A DNA stretch of 64,000 nucleotides from Isoetes taiwanensis. Taxonomy: Eukaryota; Streptophyta; Lycopodiopsida; Isoetales; Isoetaceae. This document shows, piece after piece, positions 10,601 to 21,312 of the stretch. The position numbers were made by a program, and so were the translations under genes. The notes below the pieces were generated by a model, which saw only the letters and a list, made by a program, of their open reading frames with translations, did no database searches and had not been told where the DNA came from. The stretch covers positions 8,060,413 to 8,124,412 of the forward strand of contig JAJEKV010000003.1 of NCBI GenBank assembly GCA_021234155.1, given 5' to 3'. Position 1 is the stretch's first letter. The number at the start of each line of letters is the position of its first letter.

Positions 10601-10786
10601 TACGAAGAAGAAGATGAAGAAGAGGTTGGGTATGCTTCACCGTCTGTTGATAGTGATGAGGAAGATAACTCAAGCACTTCCTCAAGTGATAGTGAAAGAA
10701 GTGAAACTGACGAAGATGGCATAGACGAACATGAAGACGTCTTGGATCCCTCTCTTATCACTCCTCACACTTTTGCACATAACTGA
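7640..10786 (+). pseudogene. ParB-like DNA-binding protein with BAH-like C-terminal domain, decayed
   Basis: Coding blocks in order: about 7640-8164 (an unrecognised N-terminal domain), 8124-9002, roughly 9270-9511, and 9578-10786. The second block has poly-Pro and a basic PKKRK segment (likely nuclear localisation), then a ParB/sulfiredoxin-like module: VRKIYADHVRNLKDRI, TIVVLV, YVLGGNHSFKARRQL (8625-8670), then GLTDEETKIVANTHNADN. A TGA at 8709-8711 splits this module in frame; CGA to TGA is the simplest cause. The third block carries a (A)14 run and ends at a GTAAGC donor-like site. The last block has a helical region and then a BAH- or chromo-barrel-like segment (GMLIALP...PFWIAKVL...LKIHWLA...ELDLRQVSILCYDFKL, about 10280-10560) and an acidic Ser/Asp/Glu tail. 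A frame change near 8140 and others near 9400-9610 indicate decay. ParB proteins bind palindromic sites, which fits the repeated palindromes here, but the pairing is my inference. Confidence 0.6.
9049..9240. repeat. Cluster of GTATTCCGGAATAC palindromes inside the ParB-like gene
   Basis: Three copies lie within 100 bp: CCAAAGTGTATTAGGAATACAC at about 9049-9076 (centre lost), AAGTGTATTCCGGAATACAC at about 9091-9112 and the same at about 9133-9155, with a fourth degenerate GTATTAGGAATAC near 9227. They fall between two coding blocks, after a GTAAGC donor-like site at 9003, so they are probably intronic. The flanking CCAAAGT...ACTTTGG extends the symmetry. Confidence 0.8.
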
Positions 10787-11137
10787 GTCTTAGGAAAAAA
10801 GAAGTAAATTTTGAATGTGAATATGAAGATTTTATCTTCAATTTTGAAAATACTACTATTTCAGCTGTAAACTTCACTTCGATTTTTTGTTAAAATTTGT
10901 GTTCTCTTAAATTAGAGGTTTGCTCCAAAAGGACAATTCAGGCAAATTATAATTGCTAAAAAAAGTGTCACTTTGACATAGTCAATTCTCTGTTTGGAGA
11001 AAAAAATTGGTGATTTTTGGGGGGGGTCAAAATACATTTTTATGCCCCTTTTTTTTACCACCTCATTTTAGCCAATTTTTGCAGAAAAATAGGGAATCTT
11101 CAAGGAATATTCCTTTTGCTCCCGTTTCAATGATTTG
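10787..11137. other. Right subterminal region of the transposon
   Basis: This is AT-rich non-coding sequence between the stop of the ParB-like gene and the right TIR. It contains A-, G- and T-runs and one internal TIR motif (11116-11130). I see no gene. Confidence 0.6.
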
Positions 11138-11162
11138 CTCCCGTTTCAAATGCAATCTTGTT
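11116..11162 (-). repeat. Right TIR with subterminal direct motif
   Basis: 11138-11162 is the reverse complement of the left TIR with one mismatch. A second copy of TTGCTCCCGTTTCAA lies at 11116-11130, in direct orientation to the terminal copy at 11135-11149 and 19 bp away. The left end has the same pair in inverted orientation, so the two ends are asymmetric. CATT follows at 11163. Confidence 0.85.
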
Positions 11163-14100
11163 CATTCTAGCTTAGATGCATCTCAATACCCTTCAATCCA
11201 AACTAAAACCTTATTGACCTACATTCTGTCTCTCCTTACAGTACCCCTATTTTCACTAGCAGTAGACCAAGCAATAACTGCTCACAATAACTATTAATTT
11301 GGCAAATGATTCAGTTTTCCAAAATGGGAGCCTAAACGTTTCTTACAGCAAAATCTTATTGTACAAATTCCGAAAATCATCACCTTAGCTAGTATGTACA
11401 TAAGCTCCAAAATGTGCACATTCTACCAGCAAACGTCTTCTTGGATTCCTCGGACCTGCAAAAACCACAAGGTCAACGGGCATGCATAAGCAACGAGGCC
11501 ATTTCAAGAATTCTGCTATATGGATCTTATTATGTGTGTCGGCCATGCAAGCAAAATAAGAAAGTGATGCCGAATGGTCAGCACAGAGCTGTCCACCCAG
11601 ACAAATAGTAGAAAATTAATGTTGATTGGTCATTAGGAGTTAAATTATAGAATTCTGGGGTGTGGGAACTATGGCCATATATTGTATTTGTTTCTGTTAT
11701 TTCCAATAAACGGAAACAAATACAATTAAACTTGCTGCATTAACAATATTCATTTTTTCTCTTCTTTTCATTAAGAATGTCCATTGCGTCTATCAAACAT
11801 AATCCCTGCCTAAGCTCTAAAATATCTAGGGTGTTAGATACTACTGGCTCGGCTCTGCACCTAGAAATAGAGCATGTATATTCTGCTGTGTATTATCTAT
11901 TAGCCAAAAGGGCAGATCATGAACCCATGGCATCCCATGGATACAGTCCATCAATCCCTGGATGATGCAAGTGAAAGCAACCTTGCCAACGGATCATGTG
12001 CAAGCTGTTGGCTGCATGCCAAGGTAGAAAACTTCATATGGAAATGAAGGTCTAAAGACATGCAAGATGCACTGAAATATGGCCTAATTATGGAAGTTCT
12101 ACTCTGCATACTGAACCCAAAATCCATGTTGACGACTACATATAAAGAAAGAGACTTTAATCCTATAAAGCAAGAGAAAGTCAGATTTCCTAAAATTCAT
12201 GAATCATGGCGCTAACCTGATCCTTTGAAACCCTTAGCAGGACTCCAACTCCAAAAACTATGCTCCAAATATTTGCATATAGCTTTGCATAAGGAGAAAC
12301 TATAGTCAAAAGCTTCGATAAAAGAAGAAACTAGGTTCTATAACGCAAGAGAGAGCAAGCTAGTTCCTACAGTTCCTAAGTCTTGCACTATCTTGATCCT
12401 TTAAAATCCTTATCACATACCCAACTCCAAAAACTATGCAGCAATGCCTTATTTTGCAAAATCGAGTTTTGGCTACTTGTAAAATAAAGGAGCGTCATAG
12501 TACCACATGGATTTGAGAATTGAATATAAAATGATACGGGAATTAAAGCATGTGAGCATCTTTGGATTTAAAGTCGCTAGATGCATTGCACCCACGAAGT
12601 TGGTTACTGTAAAATAAATAATTGGGACATGGATTTGGGAACAGTTAAAAAAGCTCCTGCAGATTCTCGTCTTTTCACCTCTCAATGGGTTCAAAAAAAC
12701 GATTCTCGCTTCAAATTTGGCAACTTCAACTTTGGAGAAATTTGCCCTTCTAAATTATTTTTTTCTGATGAAGCAACTTTAGATTTTGAAGCTTACCAAT
12801 GCTTGCCGGAATTTAGCCGCTTAGACATTTGCAACACCTATATCAGAGATTGCAGAAGCATTAGACTGAAATGCTTTGCCATGCACTTTCGGTTAAAATA
12901 ATTAGCTAGAGATGCATGAAGAACATGATACAAAAACATCAAACCGAGGGAATGCATGGTGACTAAAGGGTAGAACCATCTGATCGTAGACAACCTTGGT
13001 AGCTTCATTTCTTTGCTCCATAAACATAATTTCTCTCCGGTTAACGGTCTATCAGAAGGCAAGAAGAAAATTAGAACAATGTTTAAAGCTATGTGTACTA
13101 ATTTCAATAGATCTCAAGTTTATCGAATACTGAACACCTAAGGAAACATTAAATTATGACTGCTACCTCATTAGGGGGGCATTAATTGCTAAGGGTTGAG
13201 ATGATAACCCCAATGGTTGCACACCCTCCTAGCACCTTCCAATCTATTCTTTGACGGCCAAGATTAAACTTTCTCAGACTATTTCCACCAAAATTACATT
13301 GCGTAAGTTATCCAAATGATCACTTCAAATAACACCATGGAAGCAAGTTTCAAAATATGCCTGACTTTTAGCAAAGATATTACCGCATGGAAGTCCGATG
13401 ACTATTTCCACCAAAATCACATTACATAAATTATCTGAATAATCACTTTAAATACAATCATGGAGGTAAGCTTCAGAATATGAGGAAATATATATGGCAA
13501 CCGAGGCATGGGTTTAATTCCACTCAGAGATCCAAAGATGCACAACCTAGCAACAAAGCTGCAAGATAGATGCATGTCACAACACAAGCAAAGTCTGAGC
13601 TCAAGAAATATGCATGACCGTGGGAGACAAAGCACCTAGTTTATTCAACTGCATCACCTCTATAAATTCCAAATCATTACCGTAGCTAGCAAGTAAGTAG
13701 GTTTCATTATATGCATAGCACCAGCTCTCCATGCAAACATTCCCAGACTGTTCCCCTGCAATAAATCAAACCATCAAAGTGCAAGCAACGCAACTGAATT
13801 TCATACCAAACCTTCTTTAAGTTACAAAGAATATTATCTTCGCCTATCTAGTAATCCATAACAACATGTCTGTGCGAGGCAAAGCAGCTAGTTTATCCAA
13901 TTGTGTTACACGTCTCAGAGTATAAACAGGCCTCTAGTGTAGATTATAGCAATCTAATTCTGCTGGTATATAATTTAGAAGCTTTGTAGTGTCAAAGGGC
14001 CCAACAAAAAAACCCTAGTGGTCAGGCCTTATCCAGTACATTCAAGGAATTATGTAAGCTTGCCCTATCTACATAAGATCTACACAAATAAAGCAATCTA

Positions 14101-14274
14101 CCTCTGATAGTATAATAATTAACACAAAGCCCTGCTGGTCAGGCCGAACCCAATAGATGCAAGGATGCACAACCCTATCTAGATAAGATCTACAGAAACA
14201 AAGCAATCTACAGAAAGCCCTGGTGATCAGGCCGTACCCCCCTTGAACGTAATAATTTATCACTTTATGATCCA
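11163..14274. other. Non-coding repeat-derived DNA
   Basis: No coding sequence is recognisable. The stretch has internal near-repeats: 12215-12300 against 12395-12440 ('TGATCCTTTGAAACCCTTAGCAGG' type), 13300-13345 against 13425-13465, and the segments near 14030-14130 against 14130-14240 ('CTACATAAGATCTACA...AAAGCAATCTAC...GGTCAGGCC'). Parts resemble 2400-3000 on the other side of the transposon. It reads as several old, diverged copies of one non-coding repeat family. Confidence 0.45.
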
Positions 14275-14703
14275 AGCACAGAAATATTTCCCATTCTTCC
14301 AAGAATCTCCCTTGCATAGCTGGAAATTGTCTAGTTTAATCCTATGCATGTATAGCAGCCAGCTAAAATACCAACGGGCTCGGATTGTGCAGGTTTGCCA
14401 GGCAGCCGGACTACAACCTAATACCATGATATACACACCTGCACCTGCGAAACCACCACACACCACTCCAAGGCGTCAAAGGACGTTCCGCTTGGCCAGA
14501 ATTGCATGGATCCATCACCAGCAGCATCTTCAAAATCTGGTCAAACAACGAAAATAACGCCATGGCTGGCCGATCCGCCACGTCACCACATCCATCAACT
14601 ATAGGCCACGCATCCCCTATGCGTTCAAACAACCCAACCGATCACAACCATCCAATGGGCCACGTGGACAATTAAAAGGCCCAGATGACCCGAATTATCG
14701 GCC
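14275..14703. repeat. Direct repeat, right copy (partner at 1-424)
   Basis: Nearly identical to 1-424 in the same orientation. The similarity stops at about 14703 (GAATTATCGGCCGCCAGG), where the left copy diverges (GTGTGGTGG). It does not begin with TG and end with CA, so it is not an obvious LTR. Confidence 0.85.
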
Positions 14704-15890
14704 GCCAGGCAGCCCCTTATGAGAATATGTATAAGTCAGATAAAATAAAAAATAAAAAATAAAAAATATATATATCATTATACAAGTGATTCTACTATAA
14801 GGAACTGTACAAATTCGACCGGAAGCCAATGTAAAGTCATTCAATGAAGATTCTATAAGCATTCCCCTAGATTCTTTATGATTCTATGAAGATTCCCCTA
14901 GATTCTCAAAGATTTTACGAAAATTCCCTTAGATCTCCTATGTTCACAAAGATTCTTTTTAAATTCTCCTAGATTTCCAAAGATTATGCCAAGATTCCTC
15001 AAGGTTCTATGTAGATTCTCCTAGATTCTCCAAGATTTTATGAAGATTCCTCTAAATTTCCTTATATTTCCCTAGATTCAGAGAAGTTCTCTTGATATTC
15101 TCATAGATTCCCTAAGATTCTCTTGAGATTCCTTAAGATTGTACAAAGGTTCCCCTAGATTCTCCAAGATTCTATAGAGATTTCCCTAGATTCTATGAAG
15201 ATTTCCCTAGATTCTCCAAGATTCTATCAAGATTCTTAAAGATTTTAAGAACATTCCCTTAATTCCCCTAGATTCCCAAAGATTCTCTTGATATTCACTT
15301 AGATTCCCAAAAATTATCCCAAGACTCCTCTAGATGATTCTATGTAGTTCTACTAAATTCTCCAAGATTTGATGAAGATTCTCCTAGATACCTTTAGATT
15401 CTCACTAGATTCTCAAAGCTTTTAGAAAGATTTAGATTTCCAAAGATTCTCTAAGATCCTATGAAGATTCCCTTAGACTTTACATGATTCCATCAAGATT
15501 CCTCTAGATTCTTAAAGATTCTATGAAGATTCCCTTGGATTCCCATAAATTCTCAAAGATTCTCTCGTGATTCCTATAGATTCCCTTTGATTTTCCAAAT
15601 ATTATCTTGAGATTCCCTTTGATTCCCAAGATTCTCTTGAGATTCCCATAGATTCTATAAAGATTCCTCTAGATTCTCCAAGATTGCATCAAGATTCCGC
15701 TATATTCTCCATGTATTTATGAAGATTCCTTTAGATTCCTTGAGATTCTTATGGATTCCCTTTAGATTCCCTAAGATTCTCTTGGAATTCCTCTAGATTC
15801 TCTGAGATCTCTGACGATTCCCCAGATTCCTATAAATTACCATGAATTTCGTAAAATTCTAAGATTCCAAAAATATTCTTAGTGTTCGAT
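14704..15890. repeat. AGATTC-type minisatellite
   Basis: From about 14820 the sequence is a degenerate tandem array of roughly 10-bp and 30-bp units built from AGATTCYCCTAGATTCTCC and AAGATTCTATG. The core AGATTC recurs about every 10-20 bases for more than 1 kb. Before it, 14704-14820 is AT-rich with a short (AAAAAT)n-like stretch. There are no open frames of note. Confidence 0.85.
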
Positions 15891-17545
15891 CACGTTGGCT
15901 GCAACTGCGACGAAATAGTGCCAAAGCACCACTCATTGGAAAGCTCTCAAGGAGAGGAATCCAATGGCGTGGGTTCCACCTTCATCCGACCCCTCTACTG
16001 CAAGCTACGTGCCTTTGAAGGCGATTAAACAAAAGGAACCTTCCTAGAAAGTCTAATCATAAATGTTTTGCCACCTCATTACCTTTTTATTAATGAGGGT
16101 GCCACCTCACCTCCTTTAAAAAAAATCAATTTAATATTAATAAGTTAATGGCTAGGATTTATGCTCACCTTTTGATCTAACGGCTAAGGTCTGCTACACC
16201 AAATCGACTTTCCTTCCTTGCACCTTCCTCACAAAAAATCACGGGCTAGGATTTATCCTTCCCTTCTGATCCAATGGTCCAGGGATGTGGTGCATGCCCC
16301 CATGCATGCTTCCATACATGCCCATAAGGAATGGACATCCCTTAAAGATTTTATGAACATTCCCTTAATTCCCTTAGGTTCCCAAAGATTCTCTTGATAT
16401 TCGTCTAGTTCCCAAAAGTTATCCCAAGACGCCTCTAGATTCCCCAAGATTCTATGTAGTTCTATTGAATTCTCCAAGATTTGATGAAGATTCTCCTAGA
16501 TTCCTTTAGATTATAGGAAAATTCTCCATGATTCTCTAAGATTCCATCATGATTTCACTAGATTCTCAAAGCTTTTAGAAAGATTCCCTAAGATTCCCAA
16601 AGATTCTCTTAAGATTCCTCTAGATTCTCTAAGATCCTATGAAATTCCCTTAGACTTTACATGATTCCATCAAGATTCCTCTAGATTCTTAAAGATTCTA
16701 TGAAGATTCCCTTGGATTCCCTTAAATTCTCAAAGATTCTCTCGTGATTCCTATAGATTCCCTTTGATTTTCCAAAGATTCTCTTGAGATTCCTTTTGAT
16801 TCACAAGATTCTCTTGAGATTCCCATAGATTCTATAAAGATTCCTCTAGATTCTCCAAGATTGCATCAAGATTCCTCTATATTTTCCACGTATTTATGAA
16901 GATTCCTTTAGATTCCTTGAGATTCTCATGGATTCCCTTTAGATTCCCTAAGATTCTTTTGGAATTCCACTAGATTCTCTAAGATCTCTGACGATTCCCC
17001 AGATTCCTATAAATTACCATGAATTCCGTAAAATTCTAAGATTCCAAAAAGATTCTTAGTGTTCGATCACGTTGGCTGCAACTGCAACGAAATAGTGCTA
17101 AAGCACCACTCATTGGAAAGCTCTCGACGAGAGGAATCCAATGGCGTAGGTTCCCACCTTCATCCGACCCCTCTACTACAAGCTACGTGCGTTTGAAGGC
17201 GATTAAACAAAAGGAAGCTTCCTAGAAAGTCTAATCATAAATGTTTTGCCACCTCATTACCTTTTTTATTAATAAGGGTGCCACCTCACCTCCCTTAAAA
17301 AAAAATCAATTTCATATTAATAAGTTAATGGCTAGGATTTATGCTCACCTTTTGATCTAACGGCTAAGATCTGCTGCACCAAATCGACTTTAAGGGTCCT
17401 TCCTTGCACCTTCCTTACAAAAAATCAAGGGCTAGGATTTATCCTTCCCTTTTGATCCAACGGTCCAGGGATGTGGTGCATGCCCATGCCCCCATGCATG
17501 ACCCATGCATGCCTCTATGCATGCCCATAAGGAATGGATGGCCCT
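15240..17545. repeat. Tandemly duplicated minisatellite-plus-head unit (~1.1-1.2 kb x2)
   Basis: Unit 1 (about 15240-16342) and unit 2 (about 16343-17545) are alike along their length. Each starts with AGATTC array (GAACATTCCCTTAATTCCC near the start of both) and ends in a non-repetitive 'head' of about 450 bp (15891-16342 and 17045-17545). The head starts near TTAGTGTTCGATCACGTTGG and ends in GCATGCCC-rich sequence. The same head plus array occurs inverted at 38943-41235. It looks like a dispersed, non-coding repeat whose internal array expands. Confidence 0.85.
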
Positions 17546-18360
17546 GATGCTGCCACCTCACTGGCCCCACCTTAAACAGACAGCATCCGGGCATGTATGA
17601 ATCAAACACATTATATACCAAAGTTTTATGATATACCTTTATCTACTCTTATATAATTTATTCACACCAAGATTCGATGCCTTGATGCTCTTGATTCCCG
17701 AGTGGGGAAAAAAATAGGGTGACCAAAAAAAAAATGGAAAAAAAAAAACCACGGATAGGCAGACAACTGTCCACAAAGATATTATTCGATTATTCGAGCT
17801 TTGACACTTGCGAATTCGTTCGATGGTTTGACAAACGGCATGGATTGTGGCCATCTGTTTGGAGGCTGGCTTTTAGTTAGCTCCAGCTGGTTCTACCGCT
17901 GTCATCATCGAAATTTCTAGATGTTTTTTGCTGGAAGCGGCTATGCCACATGTTCAGAATTGAGAATTTTTGTTGGAAACGGCTACATCACATGTTCAGA
18001 AATTGATGAGTATATAAACCCATGGCTCCTGCCGCGGCTTCTACCCATAAATCGGGCTGCTCTGAATGGTTTTTGGTTGTGTAGGCGATGCGCTTCAAAA
18101 ACCTCAAAATCTGCCCATCATATTTCGGTGAGTTCTTTGTTTACATTATACGTCTGTTTAGCTCATCTTCAAATTTGTTTGAAGCAAATAGGCATTTTAA
18201 AAGTTTCAAATCCTACCCACTATATCTGAAATGCCGTTGTAGATGCTCATGTCAAACTTAGCCAAGAGGTGATGGCCCATTTTTTCTATGAAGAAAATGA
18301 AGCATAAAAGTCTAAATCCAGATATGTTCATGTTTCTGAGCATTCTGATGTGATGTTCCA
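17546..18360. other. Non-coding stretch upstream of the PPR pseudogene
   Basis: It contains A-rich runs near 17708-17750 and an open frame of 102 codons (17921-18229) that has no recognised motif. It may include the 5' flank of the former PPR gene. I see no supported gene. Confidence 0.4.
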
Positions 18361-20877
18361 GTGCAAGCGCCATTTTGCAGGGTAGACATATCCATGAGCA
18401 AATTCTTGATAGTGATCTTCAGTCTCATGTTGTCAACTGCAAGACCAAAATGTGGTAACTTGAGACACCATTATTGCAAGAGATGCTCAGCACAATCAAA
18501 GCCATCTTGCCCTGGAATGCTTTCAAAACTAGGAAGATGTATTCACCAGCAGGTTGTGGATGTGTATGCCAAGTGCCGCTGATTGTTTTCTTCCTATCAC
18601 ATCAGAAGACTCTAAGAAACAACAGGCTACAGCAGGTCGCCTTCTCACCCCACTAGCATCTGATGCAGATAACATTGCAGGTGCAAAACCATGTCCAGCT
18701 TAAGAGTGACTTATTTATTCCTTTGAGAAATGATACTGTTCTTTTCAACACGGGGACTAAAGGCAAGAACAACAGCAGAAATAAGGTCATGGACAATAAC
18801 ACAATTAAGCTAGAAAACAGAGATATAAAGAAGCAGAAACGACAGAATAAGAAGTCTAGATGATTGCCAGATGTGCTTTTGTGGGATTGTCAAAGTTGTC
18901 GCTAAATATCTAAGCAGTTACAAACGACGATAAATCTTTATGCTGATTTAAAAACTTTCCAGATTTGCCTAGATGATGTAGTTTGAACAGGTTCAGGGTT
19001 TCATGTGGAGTCAAATTGAATGCATGATAATCCTTATTATGTTGAGAAATGCAGTTTAAATCTGATATTCCATCTTAGAACAATATAATGCATGAAACAT
19101 TCCCTTTCTAGGTGTGTTAATAGTATATAAAGGATTTGATCGCCAGAGGCCAAGAGATATACATGGTAACAGATGTGGAGATCCATTTCTGGCAAGCATC
19201 CTAAACCGTGTGTGGTATTACAGTATTTTTCAAGTCTAGTGGTGTCATATTTGGTTCCAAATATTAAGCGACAAAAGAAGATGGGCTATCTGGCTGATGC
19301 AATTCTCGGTTCCAAGCGACAAATGGAAATGGGCTATCTGGCTGATGCAATTCTCGCTGCCCAGCAACCGATGAGCTGGAATGGTGCTCCTAATGTCCAT
19401 TCGCCAAATCTAAATGTAGCAGCATGGAATGTAATAATTTCTGAATATTCTGAGAATGGTGAAAATCTTTGAGCTATGCAATGTTTTCATCACATGCAGT
19501 ACGACTGTTCTTCAAGAACCGACTCTAAAATGCTCAATGCATATTCACTATGTATAAGAAACTCAGCAGCAGTTTGCATCTAGGAAATGCCACATGGGCC
19601 ATTGTAAAGAGCTGTTTGTACATTATAGATTGCCTTCTTTAGTTCGTGCATAGCATGTCCAATGCTCGCTGAAATGTATGGAAAATATGGGAGTCCCAGG
19701 GATGCATTGAAAGTTTTTGAGAAAATCGAGCAGAAAAATGTCTTTTCATGGACAATGATGATGTTAGCATATATTGAGAATGGACATGGAAGAGAAGCTC
19801 TTGACCTTTTTCACCAAATGGAGTCAAAAGGCATGGTAGCAGACAAAGTTTCCTTTATTATAGCTGTTGGTGCCTGTGCGTGCCTGAAATCTTTATTGGA
19901 CAGTAAGGAGATCCATAGCAGGATAGTTGATGCTGGCCATCACAGAGATGTGATTGTAGGAACTGCCCTTCTTAATATGTATATTAAATGCCGAAGCCTG
20001 AAGGATGCTCGGTTGGTATTCAATAAAATGCTTGAACGGAATGTGTTCTCATGGACTATACTAATTACAGCTTTTGCTGAACATGGTTTCCATAGAGAAG
20101 CTCTGTACCTTTTCAGGCAAATGCAGCTACAGCGGGTGAAGGCTGATGAGGTTACTCTCAGCATTATTGTTGGAGTATGTTCTGGTTCAGAAGATCTAGC
20201 AGAAGGTAAAATGATTCATGCATGTGGATTTTTTAATGGACCTAAATTAGGGATAGTTGTAGCCAATGCACTTATTAGTATGTATGGCAAATGTGAAAGT
20301 ATTCAATATGCTGACAGATTTTGCTGAAATGTAAGAGCGCGATATTATTTCTTGGATGCAAGCGGCCTATTCTCAAAATGGACAGTTAGATGAAGCCTTA
20401 CAATTACTTGACAGGATGCAGATCTACTTGACAGGATGCAGATCCAGCTAATGAGACCCAATTATGTCCGCATTACATCACTCTTCTTGATGCCTGTGCA
20501 AGCTTGGCAGCCGTAGAAGAGGGTATGGCAGTTCATGAACACGTTGAAAAATATGGGCTTGTGGCAGATCCCATTGTCAGGAATTCCCTGGTTAACTTTT
20601 ATGGAAAATGTGGATGCCTCCACATAGCGAGGAAAGTTATTTGATAGCATGAATGACCGAAATATGATTTCATGGACTGCTATGATTGCAGCATATGCAC
20701 AGTATGGATGTGGTAGTGATGCCCTTGAACTTTTGCAACCAATGCTTCTAGAGGGTGTGAGGCCTAATAAAATTACATTTGTCAGTCTTCTACATGCATG
20801 CAGCCATGCTGGTCTATTGGATCATGGCCATCATTCGTTTGTTTCATTAGGTATAGACTATTGCTTTTCACTATTTG
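18361..20877 (+). pseudogene. PPR protein, 5' and middle part (interrupted gene)
   Basis: PLS-class pentatricopeptide repeats are clear at 19662-20324 and 20460-20877. Repeated features are MYGKYG/MYGKCE, DALKVFEKI, NVFSWTMM and ALDLFHQM. In plants such proteins usually edit or process organellar RNA. Traces extend upstream: GRHIHEQILDSDL near 18380 and AAWNVIISEYSENG near 19410. The frame is broken by a TGA near 19471, a frame change near 20325, a 20-bp tandem duplication (20407-20426 / 20427-20446) and a frame change near 20640. The coding sequence stops being PPR exactly at 20877 and resumes in the same register at 38018 after a 17.1-kb insertion. It decayed either before or after the insertion; the order is not determined by the sequence. 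Confidence 0.85.
20870..20877 (+). repeat. Target-site duplication, left copy (ACTATTTG)
   Basis: ACTATTTG here and at 38010-38017 flank the 17.1-kb insertion. Removing one copy and everything between the two restores a continuous PPR reading frame, so this is the insertion point. Confidence 0.85.
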
Positions 20878-21312
20878 GGTCATAAAAATTAATGTGGGAT
20901 GGCGGTTGGCGGTGGCGCTCCGATTTTTCCTGAGCGCATGCACAGAGCGCCATGGTGAGAGTGTTCGTGATCCTGGAACAGGGGGCTCGGAACAGGGGCT
21001 CGCAAGACTTGTGTGGTTGGCTTGAAGGAGAACCGAATGAACTATGGAATTCATTAGTTATGCAGCAGTTCTTTCGATCATCTTTTCACCTCCATTTTTT
21101 GGATAACCTTGAAGAGTCGGTTCTTGCAGAAGAATCTTGGTTAGGAGAATTTGTGGAGGATAGAAACGCTGCTGCCACTGGTGTTTTCTTGGTTTTTTGT
21201 GGTTGGCAAAATGGAAAAATTTCAGTTAGAATCTATTCATAAAAAACAAAAAAAGTTGAATATGCAACATAGCAAAATCTGTTAGCAATAGTGGTAGTTC
21301 AGTTAGTCTGCA

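Larger units (their letters stand above)
3221..11162. mobile_element. DNA transposon with TIRs carrying transposase, DNA methyltransferase and ParB-like genes (decayed copy)
   Basis: The left end (3221-3245) and the reverse complement of the right end (11138-11162) agree at 24 of 25 positions, starting AACAAG and ending GAAACGGGAG. CATT lies immediately outside both ends (3217-3220 and 11163-11166), a plausible 4-bp target duplication. The 7942-bp interior holds a minus-strand transposase-like region (4981-7065), a minus-strand amino-methyltransferase (3728-4917) and a divergent plus-strand ParB-like gene (about 7640-10786). Palindromic GTATTCCGGAATAC sites occur throughout. In-frame TGA codons and frameshifts in the coding regions show that this copy is inactive. 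The DUF7869-like catalytic pattern (IDGMDQ, LDNTTRENKN, GHTH) suggests a DDE-type cut-and-paste element, but I cannot name its superfamily. Confidence 0.85.

Noticed and set aside
1-14703. LTR pair interpretation of the 1-424 / 14275-14703 repeats
   Set aside because: No TG...CA ends, primer site or polypurine tract, and the gene content between them is a TIR transposon plus non-coding DNA.
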